DNA of 6,195 bases from Eubacterium sp. (GTDB lineage Bacteria > Bacillota > Clostridia > Lachnospirales > Lachnospiraceae): contig JAILSA010000301.1 of assembly GCA_024697885.1 (NCBI GenBank), positions 1-6,195 on the forward strand. Direction: 5' to 3'. Positions 1 to 5,933 of the stretch are shown one piece after another (position 1 is the first letter of the stretch; each line of letters begins with the position of its first letter). Below the pieces are notes generated by a model. That model saw only the letters and a list, made by a program, of their open reading frames with translations. It did no database searches and was not told where the DNA came from. Position numbers and translations under genes: made by a program.

Positions 1-1108
1 TCTCCGGCTGCATATTTGGCCTCATCATATCGATCATGATCAAATCCGCCTTTTTGCCCACTGCCAGGGTGTCACACTCTGTCAGCCCCATGGCAATAGA
101 GCCGCCGACTGTGGCCATGCGAAGGACGGATGCCGCGTCCATAGCTGCCGCGTCCATGTGTTTAACCTTCTGAAGAGTGGCCGCCAAATACATCTCTCGG
201 AACATATCCAGAGCGTTGTTGCTGGCAGGACCATCTGTACCGATGGCAAGGTTTACCCCTTTTTCCTGGAGTTTGCACAGGTCTGCAATTCCTGATGCCA
301 ACTTCACATTGGAGCATGGGTTGGTGATAATAGAAATATTCTTTTTGGCGCAGATCTCCATCTCCTTTTCCGTCAGCCATACCCCGTGGTAGCCTCCGCC
401 ACCGTACTCAAACATGCCGATGGAATCCAAAAATTCAATTGGTGGCAGACCATAGCGGTCCATACAGCCCTGAACCTCATCCCTGGTCTCAGACACGTGA
501 AGGTAAACTGGCACCTTGGCCTCCCTGGCCGCCTGAGCAAGTTCCTCCATCAGCTTGCGGCTGGTGGTATACTCCGCGTGAAAACCGTAGGTGTAGGATA
601 CCAAAGGGTCGTAGGCATTGACCTTGGCATAGACCTCCTTGACCTCATTGGCATCTCCGCCGTAATCGTTCATGGCATCTGTCATCACAGTACGAAAACC
701 GCACTGGACAGAGGCCTCTGCATGGGCCATGCTATTTTTGTACATATCAAAATTAGCTGTAATACCGCTGGTCAAATACTCCATAATGGCCAGCTTGGTC
801 AAAACAATCTGGTCCTCATAAGTAAGCTTTGCCTCCATAGGAAAAACCTGCTTGTGGAGCCAGTCAAGAAGTGGCAAGTCATCTGCGTAGGACCTGAGAA
901 AGGTCATAGAGGAATGGGTGTGGGCATTTTTGAATCCAGGCATCAAAAGATTGTTTTGGCAGTCAATCTCCCGGTCAAAAGTCTCCTTTTCCTCCCTTGC
1001 AGGTCCCACATAGGCAACCCGATCCTCCTGGGTGTGAAGTTCTCCCTTTTGAATCTCCACCCCATTTTCCATGGTCATAATTCTTGCATTATAAAATCTT
1101 ATTTTCAT
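1..1108 (-). CDS. mtaD: MTA/SAH/adenosine deaminase, metal-dependent amidohydrolase (3' end beyond left edge)
   Basis: The enzyme hydrolytically deaminates 5'-methylthioadenosine, S-adenosylhomocysteine and/or adenosine to the hypoxanthine nucleoside in the cytoplasm. I translated 369 residues from the ATG at 1108 to the edge without a stop; family members are usually about 420-440 residues, so roughly 60 C-terminal residues are missing. Visible amidohydrolase features are the metal-binding HTH at residues 63-65 after the MPGFKNAH lead-in, H204 and E207 in LHVSET, H241 in GYHGVW, NPCSNVKLASGI at 263-274, and the metal ligand D292 in GTDGPASNN. All expected catalytic residues are therefore present. 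The start overlaps the punA stop (ATGA), with a GAGGAG site 8 nt upstream inside punA, so translation is probably coupled. Substrate preference within MTA/SAH/adenosine cannot be read from sequence. Guanine or chlorohydrolase-like relatives are possible, but the SET, GYHGVW and NPCSN motifs favour MtaD. Confidence 0.9.
   Translation of the reverse strand, partial: MKIRFYNARIMTMENGVEIQKGELHTQEDRVAYVGPAREEKETFDREIDCQNNLLMPGFKNAHTHSSMTFLRSYADDLPLLDWLHKQVFPMEAKLTYEDQIVLTKLAIMEYLTSGITANFDMYKNSMAHAEASVQCGFRTVMTDAMNDYGGDANEVKEVYAKVNAYDPLVSYTYGFHAEYTTSRKLMEELAQAAREAKVPVYLHVSETRDEVQGCMDRYGLPPIEFLDSIGMFEYGGGGYHGVWLTEKEMEICAKKNISIITNPCSNVKLASGIADLCKLQEKGVNLAIGTDGPASNNALDMFREMYLAATLQKVKHMDAAAMDAASVLRMATVGGSIAMGLTECDTLAVGKKADLIMIDMMRPNMQPE
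131..157. repeat. Short in-frame tandem repeat inside mtaD
   Basis: The 12-nt string TGCCGCGTCCAT occurs at 131-142 and again at 146-157, a 15-nt period. On the coding strand it encodes MDAA twice, at residues 318-321 and 323-326. From what I recall of the family, this segment has the normal length just before the RMAT motif, so it looks like chance or low-complexity coding rather than an insertion. Confidence 0.6.
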
Positions 1109-1932
1109 TCCTTCATCTCCTCTATACTTCTTTTGACTAATCTCTTAAACAGAGGTGCTGCCTTGTCGGCCATCTCCGCCACCTCCTGGTGACTGAGAGG
1201 ATTTTTGGCAGAACCTCCCGCCATGTTGGTCACACAGGAAATTCCGCAGACCTTAGCTCCCATGTGACAGGCGGCAATAGCCTCTACGGTAGTACTCATA
1301 CCCACCACATCAGCTCCTAATTTTTCCAACATAGACACCTCGGCTGGGGACTCATAGGCTGGCCCTGTGGTCTGGAGATAAACTCCCCTTTGCAGGGGAA
1401 TATTTTCCTCCTTGGCCACAGACAAAATCAAATCTCTAAGGCCCTGGTTATAAACCTCTCCCATGGATGGGAATCTTGGTCCCCACTCCTCCACATTGGG
1501 CCCGATTAACGGCGATGGCACAAAGGTGGAAATATGATCTTCAATCAGCATCAAATCTCCCGGTTTAAAATTGGAATTAACGCCTCCCGAGGCATTAGTC
1601 AAAAATACTATTTTGGCCCCCATGGAAATCATAAGTCGGGTAGGCAATACCACATCTGACATGGCATATCCCTCGTAGTAGTGGACCCTTCCCTGCATAA
1701 TAATTACCTTGGTCTCTCCCATGGTTCCCAGAACAAAGCGTCCTGCGTGGCCCTCCACTGTGGACAGGGGAAAGCCTGAAATCTTTTCATAGGGAATGGT
1801 TTCTTGAATCTGGATTTCCTCTGCCAGGGCCCCCAGGCCAGATCCCAAAATCAAGGCAACCTCCGGAACAAAATCTGTAATTTTTCTTATTTCCTTTAGG
1901 CACGCGGCCACTTTTTCCTGTATTGGATTCAT
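1105..1932 (-). CDS. punA: Purine nucleoside phosphorylase, trimeric (inosine/guanosine) class
   Basis: It catalyses reversible phosphorolysis of purine (deoxy)nucleosides to free base plus (deoxy)ribose-1-phosphate in the cytosol. The 275-residue length fits the trimeric PNP family (about 270-290). Visible motifs are the phosphate loop GSGLG (30-34), HAGRF (62-66), QGRVHYYEGY (80-89) with R82 and H84 for phosphate, TNASGG (112-117), E194 in GPAYES, M212 in VGMSTTVEA, and N236 in VTNMAGG. Asn at 236 is typical of 6-oxopurine enzymes, whereas MTA phosphorylases carry Asp there. H248 in LSHQEV corresponds to the His that contacts the 5'-OH, which favours ordinary inosine or guanosine over methylthio-nucleosides. 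The start at 1932 has AGGAGG 8 nt upstream. The gene lies 12 nt after hemW and overlaps mtaD, which would supply its inosine-type substrate. Xanthosine phosphorylase is an alternative within the same fold. Confidence 0.93.
   Translation of the reverse strand: MNPIQEKVAACLKEIRKITDFVPEVALILGSGLGALAEEIQIQETIPYEKISGFPLSTVEGHAGRFVLGTMGETKVIIMQGRVHYYEGYAMSDVVLPTRLMISMGAKIVFLTNASGGVNSNFKPGDLMLIEDHISTFVPSPLIGPNVEEWGPRFPSMGEVYNQGLRDLILSVAKEENIPLQRGVYLQTTGPAYESPAEVSMLEKLGADVVGMSTTVEAIAACHMGAKVCGISCVTNMAGGSAKNPLSHQEVAEMADKAAPLFKRLVKRSIEEMKE
1117..1122 (-). promoter_or_regulatory. Ribosome binding site of mtaD, inside punA
   Basis: GAGGAG on the minus strand lies 8 nt before the mtaD ATG at 1108. It is made of the two Glu codons in the punA C-terminus (EEMKE). 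A good site at normal spacing supports the chosen mtaD start and allows ribosomes finishing punA to begin mtaD at once. Confidence 0.75.
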
Positions 1933-1940
1933 ATCTTTAT

Positions 1941-1946
1941 CCTCCT
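1941..1946 (-). promoter_or_regulatory. Ribosome binding site of punA overlapping the hemW stop
   Basis: A perfect AGGAGG on the minus strand, 8 nt before the punA ATG, shares its first two bases with the TAG stop of hemW. This fixes the punA start and leaves no room for a separate promoter between the genes. Confidence 0.85.
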
Positions 1947-3081
1947 ATATGAAATCTGCAAAAATCTGATTGCTCACATCGATGCCGGCCTCTGTTAGAG
2001 ACCAGTAATCTCCCTCTTTTTTTAAGAGGTCCATCTTCTCATAATTCCACAAAACATCTCCGTAGACCTCTTCTAAATCCCGATTAAAGTCTCTGGCAAA
2101 ATCCTTAGTGGACACTCCCTTCACGCACCGCATGCCCAGATACATAAACTCACTCATCTGGTCCTGTAGGGAAAGGATTTCCTCCTGGTCTATGGGTCTT
2201 TTTCCCTGACCTACCAGGTCCTCATAGGCCCCTAAATCCCTGACATTGGAAAACCTTTTATCTCCCAGACAGGAGGCTGCCCCCAGGCCAAGACCCAGAT
2301 AATCCTGACGCCGCCAATACTTTAGGTTGTGCTGACACTCCCTGCCCTTCTTTGCATAGTTAGAGATTTCATAGCGCTCATAACCCTTATCCCTCAAAAA
2401 ACTCTTGGTCAATTCATACATGGTCCGGTCCGTGTCCTCGTCCACCGGCGGCTCAATACCGTACTTTTCGTAAAAGGGAGTTCCCTCCTCCACAATCAAA
2501 CTGTAGGCCGATATGTGGTCCGGTTCTAGGTCTGTGACATAGGAGAGGCTCTCTTTGTAGGACGCAATTGTCTGGGCGGGAATGGCCGCCATCAAATCCA
2601 CATTGACCTGGCAATCCGTCTCCTGTCGGACTAAATCATAGGCCTTCTCAAACTCCTCCCTGGTGTGAAGTCTTCCTAACAGAGCTAATTCCTCATTCAC
2701 TGAGGACTGCATGCCAAGAGAAATTCGGTTGACCAAAAACTCCCGGTAGACCTGAATTTTTTCCCGGGTCAAAGAATTTGGATTGCACTCTATGCTAAAC
2801 TCTTTTAAGTCCTTTAAATTGCAGTGACGATGAATGATTTGCATCAGTTTTTCCGCCTGTAAAACGGACAAAAGGGAAGGTGTCCCTCCCCCTATGAAAA
2901 TTGTTTCTAGGGGTCTTTGTTCCAGCGTCTCCTGCCAGAGGAAAAACTCCCGGTCCAAGGCATCGAGGTAGTCTTCCATCTGCCTCTCCCCGCAGGGAAA
3001 GGACAAAAAATCGCAGTAATTGCATTTTCTTGCGCAAAAGGGAATGTGGATATAGAGCCCCAAGCCCTTATTCTTCTTCAT
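1945..3081 (-). CDS. hemW: Radical SAM heme chaperone HemW (HemN-like)
   Basis: This is a cytoplasmic radical-SAM protein that binds a [4Fe-4S] cluster and heme. HemW proteins are regarded as heme chaperones and often mis-annotated as oxygen-independent coproporphyrinogen oxidase. The 378-residue length is typical. The cluster motif [10 protein letters not shown] gives C16, C20 and C23. The residue after the third Cys is Asp, then Phe, so the extra Cys of true HemN (CxxxCxxCxC) is absent. Further features are GGGTPS (64-69), IECNP (98-102), GMQS (123-126), the HemW signature HNLKYW (251-256) and the C-terminal winged-helix HemN_C region (about 305-370). The start overlaps the lepA end by 14 nt. 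An in-frame TAG sits immediately before the ATG, so no upstream start is possible. No clear Shine-Dalgarno precedes it, suggesting translational coupling to lepA. The role in an anaerobe that may lack heme enzymes is unclear. Confidence 0.93.
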   Translation of the reverse strand: MKKNKGLGLYIHIPFCARKCNYCDFLSFPCGERQMEDYLDALDREFFLWQETLEQRPLETIFIGGGTPSLLSVLQAEKLMQIIHRHCNLKDLKEFSIECNPNSLTREKIQVYREFLVNRISLGMQSSVNEELALLGRLHTREEFEKAYDLVRQETDCQVNVDLMAAIPAQTIASYKESLSYVTDLEPDHISAYSLIVEEGTPFYEKYGIEPPVDEDTDRTMYELTKSFLRDKGYERYEISNYAKKGRECQHNLKYWRRQDYLGLGLGAASCLGDKRFSNVRDLGAYEDLVGQGKRPIDQEEILSLQDQMSEFMYLGMRCVKGVSTKDFARDFNRDLEEVYGDVLWNYEKMDLLKKEGDYWSLTEAGIDVSNQIFADFI

Positions 3082-4885
3082 CTAATTTTAGCACGCTCAT
3101 AAAGGCCTTCTGTGGAATCTCCACATTGCCGATCTGGCGCATGCGCTTCTTACCTTCCTTCTGTTTCTCCAAAAGCTTTCTCTTACGAGAAATATCGCCG
3201 CCGTAACACTTGGCCAGCACGTCCTTGCGGACAGCCTTTACTGTCTCGCGAGCGATGACCTTGTTGCCAATGGCCGCCTGAATAGGAATTTCAAAAAGAT
3301 GTCTTGGAATCTCATTTTTCAACTTCTGACACATCTTTCTTCCTCGCTCATAGGCCGAGCTCTCATGAACAATAAAGGAAAGGGCATCTACCTCTTCTTT
3401 GTTGATCAGGATGTTGAGCTTAACCAGGCTGGCTGGCTCATATCCCTTCATCTCATAGTCAAAGGAAGCGTAGCCCTTAGACCTGGATTTTAGGGAGTCA
3501 AAAAAGTCATAAATAATCTCATTGAGGGGCAGAGTGTAGCGAAGGAGCACGCGGGTCTCTTCCATATACTCCATGTCAATATAAATGCCTCGTCTCTCCT
3601 GACAGAGTTTCATAATAGCCCCAACAAATTCTGTAGTCACCATAATCTCTGCGTCCACCACAGGCTCCTCCATGTGCTCAATCTCCGAAGGATCTGGCAG
3701 GTTGGAAGGATTGGTCACCTCCACCATCTCTCCATTGGTCTTATATACATGGTAAACAACACCAGGTGCTGTAGTTACCAGGTCAAGATTATATTCTCTC
3801 TCAAGTCGCTCCTGAATTACTTCAAGGTGCAAAAGTCCCAAGAAGCCACAGCGAAAACCAAAGCCCAGGGCAATGGATGTCTCCGCCTCAAACTGCAGGG
3901 CCGCATCATTTAGCTGGAGTTTCTCCAGGGCATCTCTTAAGTCCTGATACTTGGCGCCATCTGCTGGATAGAGTCCACAATAAACCATTGGCTGAACCTT
4001 TTTGTAACCTGGCAGGGCCTCCTCACATGGATTGTCTGCATCCGTTACCGTATCACCCACACGAGTTCCCTCTACATTCTTTAGGCTGGCTGTGATATAA
4101 CCAACCATGCCGGCAGTCAACTCCTCACATGGAATAAACTGACCTGCTCCAAAGGTTCCCACCTCTACCACCTCTTCTTCCATACCGGTGGCCATCATGT
4201 GAATGCGGGTTCCCTTTTTTACCGTTCCCTCGAAGAGACGGCAGAAAATAATAACACCCTTGTAAGGGTCATAAATGGAATCAAAAATCAGGGCCTTTAG
4301 CGGGGCCGTATCATCTCCCTGCGGAGCTGGAATTTTCTTTACAATCTGCTCTAGGACATCCTCAATATTGGTTCCCATTTTGGCGGAAATCCTTGGGGCG
4401 TCCTGGGCCTCTATGCCTATGACATCCTCGATTTCATTAATAACCCGTTCCGGGTCAGCGCTTGGCAAATCGATTTTGTTGATAACAGGCATAATCTCTA
4501 AGTCGTGGTCAATAGCCAGATAACAGTTGGCCAGGGTCTGGGCCTCAATTCCCTGGGCCGCATCCACAATGAGAATCGCCCCCTCACAGGCTGCTAAGCT
4601 CCTGGAAACCTCATAGTTAAAATCCACATGACCCGGAGTGTCAATCAGGTTAAAGAGATACTCCTCTCCGTCCTGGGCCTTGTATACAATTCGAACCGCC
4701 TGGGATTTAATAGTGATTCCTCGCTCTCGCTCCAGTTCCATATTGTCCAGGACCTGGGCCTGCATCTCACGGGAAGTAAGAAGTCCCGTCTTCTCGATAA
4801 TACGGTCGGCCAGGGTGGATTTTCCGTGGTCGATATGGGCTACGATGCAAAAATTGCGAATGTGACTTTTATTGATAACTGACAT
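3068..4885 (-). CDS. lepA: Elongation factor 4 (LepA), ribosomal back-translocase GTPase
   Basis: LepA/EF4 is a translational GTPase that binds the 70S ribosome; it has been linked to back-translocation and to translation initiation or 30S assembly. The 605-residue length is normal for the family. G motifs are all present: G1 AHIDHGKST (16-24), G2 RGIT (55-58), G3 DTPGH (82-86), G4 NKID (136-139) and G5 SAK (167-169). An EF-Tu-like domain II follows at about 195-285. The family signature [14 protein letters not shown] lies at 343-356. The LepA-specific C-terminal domain at about 485-600 includes [11 protein letters not shown] (560-570). The chosen ATG leaves the usual short N-terminal lead before [16 protein letters not shown] lies 10 nt upstream and AGGAGG 16 nt upstream. 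It is first in the operon and its 3' end overlaps hemW, an order common in Firmicutes. Confidence 0.98.
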   Translation of the reverse strand: MSVINKSHIRNFCIVAHIDHGKSTLADRIIEKTGLLTSREMQAQVLDNMELERERGITIKSQAVRIVYKAQDGEEYLFNLIDTPGHVDFNYEVSRSLAACEGAILIVDAAQGIEAQTLANCYLAIDHDLEIMPVINKIDLPSADPERVINEIEDVIGIEAQDAPRISAKMGTNIEDVLEQIVKKIPAPQGDDTAPLKALIFDSIYDPYKGVIIFCRLFEGTVKKGTRIHMMATGMEEEVVEVGTFGAGQFIPCEELTAGMVGYITASLKNVEGTRVGDTVTDADNPCEEALPGYKKVQPMVYCGLYPADGAKYQDLRDALEKLQLNDAALQFEAETSIALGFGFRCGFLGLLHLEVIQERLEREYNLDLVTTAPGVVYHVYKTNGEMVEVTNPSNLPDPSEIEHMEEPVVDAEIMVTTEFVGAIMKLCQERRGIYIDMEYMEETRVLLRYTLPLNEIIYDFFDSLKSRSKGYASFDYEMKGYEPASLVKLNILINKEEVDALSFIVHESSAYERGRKMCQKLKNEIPRHLFEIPIQAAIGNKVIARETVKAVRKDVLAKCYGGDISRKRKLLEKQKEGKKRMRQIGNVEIPQKAFMSVLKLDEEE

Positions 4886-4895
4886 TAGAATGTAA

Positions 4896-4928
4896 TCCTT
4901 TCCTCCTCAAAACATGACACAGTTTTGA
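4896..4928 (-). promoter_or_regulatory. lepA leader: hairpin abutting the ribosome binding site
   Basis: On the minus strand a 7-bp perfect inverted repeat, TCAAAAC / GTTTTGA (4928-4922 and 4913-4907), encloses an 8-nt loop. The last stem base is the first A of AGGAGG at 4907-4902. AGGAGG is 16 nt from the ATG, longer than normal; a second purine run, AAGGA at 4900-4896, is 10 nt away and may be the working site. The stem is A/T-rich and therefore weak, so a regulatory role is only a possibility. Confidence 0.4.
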
Positions 4929-4945
4929 TGCACAAATTTGCTTAT

Positions 4946-4974
4946 ATTTTAGCATAGATTATTTTGTAATGCCA
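4946..4974 (-). promoter_or_regulatory. Candidate extended -10 promoter for the lepA operon
   Basis: The minus strand reads TGCTAAAAT (4954-4946), an extended -10 (TGn followed by a TATAAT-like hexamer with 5 of 6 matches). At 17-bp spacing the -35 region is TGGCAT (4974-4969), a poor match to TTGACA, as expected where an extended -10 compensates. The predicted transcription start near 4939 would give a leader of about 54 nt. It lies in the only sizeable non-coding gap upstream of the four-gene run. Confidence 0.5.
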
Positions 4975-5016
4975 CAAAAAAATCCTTCATTGGCCTAGGT
5001 GAAAAAGTATTGCATC

Positions 5017-5045
5017 TTGTATTTCTCCTTCATTTATTGTATGAT
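5017..5045 (+). promoter_or_regulatory. Candidate sigma-A promoter for the secreted Big_2 protein
   Basis: TTGTAT (5017-5022, 3 of 6 to TTGACA) and TATGAT (5040-5045, 5 of 6 to TATAAT) are separated by 17 bp. The predicted start, near 5052, would give a leader of about 42 nt before the ATG at 5094. An alternative -35, TTGCAT at 5010-5015, pairs only with a weak TTTATT -10. Confidence 0.45.
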
Positions 5046-5073
5046 GGCTAATGTATATAAAAAATTGTATGAT
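5036..5073. repeat. Direct repeat of ATTGTATGAT in the upstream region
   Basis: The exact 10-mer ATTGTATGAT occurs at 5036-5045 and at 5064-5073, start-to-start distance 28 nt. The first copy contains the predicted -10 hexamer. The second lies in the predicted leader and could be a second -10 or a protein-binding half-site. The A/T-rich setting makes chance duplication possible. Confidence 0.5.
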
Positions 5074-5082
5074 TAAAAAACT

Positions 5083-5088
5083 AGGAGG
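5083..5088 (+). promoter_or_regulatory. Ribosome binding site of the secreted Big_2 protein
   Basis: AGGAGG ends 5 nt before the ATG at 5094. The match is perfect and is followed directly by a signal-peptide-like N-terminus, which fixes the start. Confidence 0.85.
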
Positions 5089-5093
5089 CAAAA

Positions 5094-5873
5094 ATGAAAA
5101 GAGCAATTTCCATGCTACTTTTCGCTGGTATGATGATTGGCCTCGTGTCAAATTCAGCGCCAGCCAAAGCAGCTAAAGTCAAGCTGAACACCAAGAAAAA
5201 AACCCTTTATGTGGGTTCCACCTACAAACTCAAGGTAAAAAATACTAGCGCTAAGGTTAAGTGGTCTTCCAGTAACACTTCTGTTGCCAAAGTTAGTTCT
5301 AAGGGAAAGGTGACAGCCAAGGCAGCTGGTAAGGCAATTATAACTGCCAAAGTTAAGAAAAAGAAATATAAGGCAACCATCAAGGTTAAAAACGCAGGGA
5401 ACGGCACCAAGTCAAGCCCTCGCAACGCCTATAAAAAGTACACCTTTAACTACTATGAGGAGGGCAAGAAACGAGGTAAATTCTCCATTAAGTTAATGAG
5501 CTTCGTCTCCGGCTCCCAGGCAGCCCAGATGGCCAAGGCAGGTTCTTCCACCAATCCGACTCCCGCTTCTAACCAGGAATATATTTACTTCAAGTTTAAA
5601 ATCAAATATATATCCGGAAGCCAGACCGTAAGCGCCAAGGACCTCTTTGACTACTATCACAACATTTACGGAGACAATTCCAGCCTCCAGATGACCAACA
5701 TCGACTGGGGATTTGATTTCGAGTTAGTCGACGATTTGGGATTGACGGACCTATCTCCTGGCAATCAGATTGTATGTTCCAAGGCTATTTTGGTAGAGTC
5801 AGGCCACAGTCCAATTACCTACAAGATTCAGACCGGTAAGAATTCTTACACCTGGTTTACAACTAAAAAATAA
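5094..5873 (+). CDS. Secreted protein with one Big_2 Ig-like domain and an uncharacterised C-terminal domain
   Basis: This is a 259-residue exported protein of unknown function. Residues 1-26 form a signal peptide: basic MKR, a hydrophobic stretch at about 4-18, and probable cleavage after APAKA near residue 26. There is no lipobox, LPXTG motif or C-terminal membrane segment, so it is predicted to be free or held by charge at the wall. Residues 27-99 match a bacterial Ig-like group 2 (Big_2) fold, with the pattern LYVGSTYKLKV, VKWSSSNTSVAKVSSKGKVTA, KAAGKAIITA. That half is extremely lysine-rich and contains no Asp or Glu until E122. Residues about 107-259 form a second, acid-containing domain with beta-type strands (EYIYFKFKIKYISG at 162-175). 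It faintly recalls DUF4352/telokin-like domains, but I cannot assign it. The only Cys is C228, so no disulfide is possible within the chain. The gene is monocistronic, divergent from lepA and ends at a terminator. Big_2 domains usually serve in adhesion or carbohydrate binding; the role here is inference. Confidence 0.85.
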   Translation: MKRAISMLLFAGMMIGLVSNSAPAKAAKVKLNTKKKTLYVGSTYKLKVKNTSAKVKWSSSNTSVAKVSSKGKVTAKAAGKAIITAKVKKKKYKATIKVKNAGNGTKSSPRNAYKKYTFNYYEEGKKRGKFSIKLMSFVSGSQAAQMAKAGSSTNPTPASNQEYIYFKFKIKYISGSQTVSAKDLFDYYHNIYGDNSSLQMTNIDWGFDFELVDDLGLTDLSPGNQIVCSKAILVESGHSPITYKIQTGKNSYTWFTTKK

Positions 5874-5882
5874 AACAATAAG

Positions 5883-5922
5883 AAGGGCCAAACCCAACAC
5901 ACCTGGGTTTGACCCTTTTTTT
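5883..5922. terminator. Bidirectional intrinsic terminator between convergent genes
   Basis: The arms AAGGGCCAAACCCA (5883-5896) and TGGGTTTGACCCTT (5904-5917) form a 14-position stem around a 7-nt loop. A run of seven T (5916-5922) follows on the plus strand, terminating the Big_2 gene, whose stop is 10 nt upstream. In plus-strand RNA one position is a C/A mismatch. In minus-strand RNA the same position is a U-G wobble, giving an unbroken helix followed by T-rich sequence, so it can also end the serpin transcript. Confidence 0.9.
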
Positions 5923-5933
5923 CATGTCTTAAT

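Noticed and set aside
162..380. Minus-strand 72-codon frame within mtaD
   Set aside because: It is a different frame inside the mtaD coding region, whose true frame carries the NPCSN and GTDGP motifs.
386..1192. Long plus-strand open frame of 268 codons opposite mtaD
   Set aside because: It lies antisense to a gene with full amidohydrolase motifs, its translation shows no recognisable domain, and it has no ribosome binding site; it is a shadow of biased codon use.
1105..1932. MTA phosphorylase or methylthioinosine phosphorylase
   Set aside because: Asn rather than Asp at position 236 argues against MTA phosphorylase, and His248 in the 5'-OH contact position argues against a methylthio substrate; not fully excluded without an assay.
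1945..3081. True coproporphyrinogen III dehydrogenase (HemN)
   Set aside because: The cluster motif lacks the fourth HemN cysteine (CNYCDF instead of CNYCxC) and the HNLKYW motif is typical of HemW.
2901..3206. Plus-strand open frames across the hemW/lepA junction
   Set aside because: They are antisense to two well-identified overlapping genes, have no domain, and have low-complexity Ser/Pro/Arg-rich translations.
4994..4999. CCTAGG palindrome in the intergenic region
   Set aside because: It is only a 6-bp palindrome with no flanking symmetry and no placement relative to either promoter that suggests an operator.
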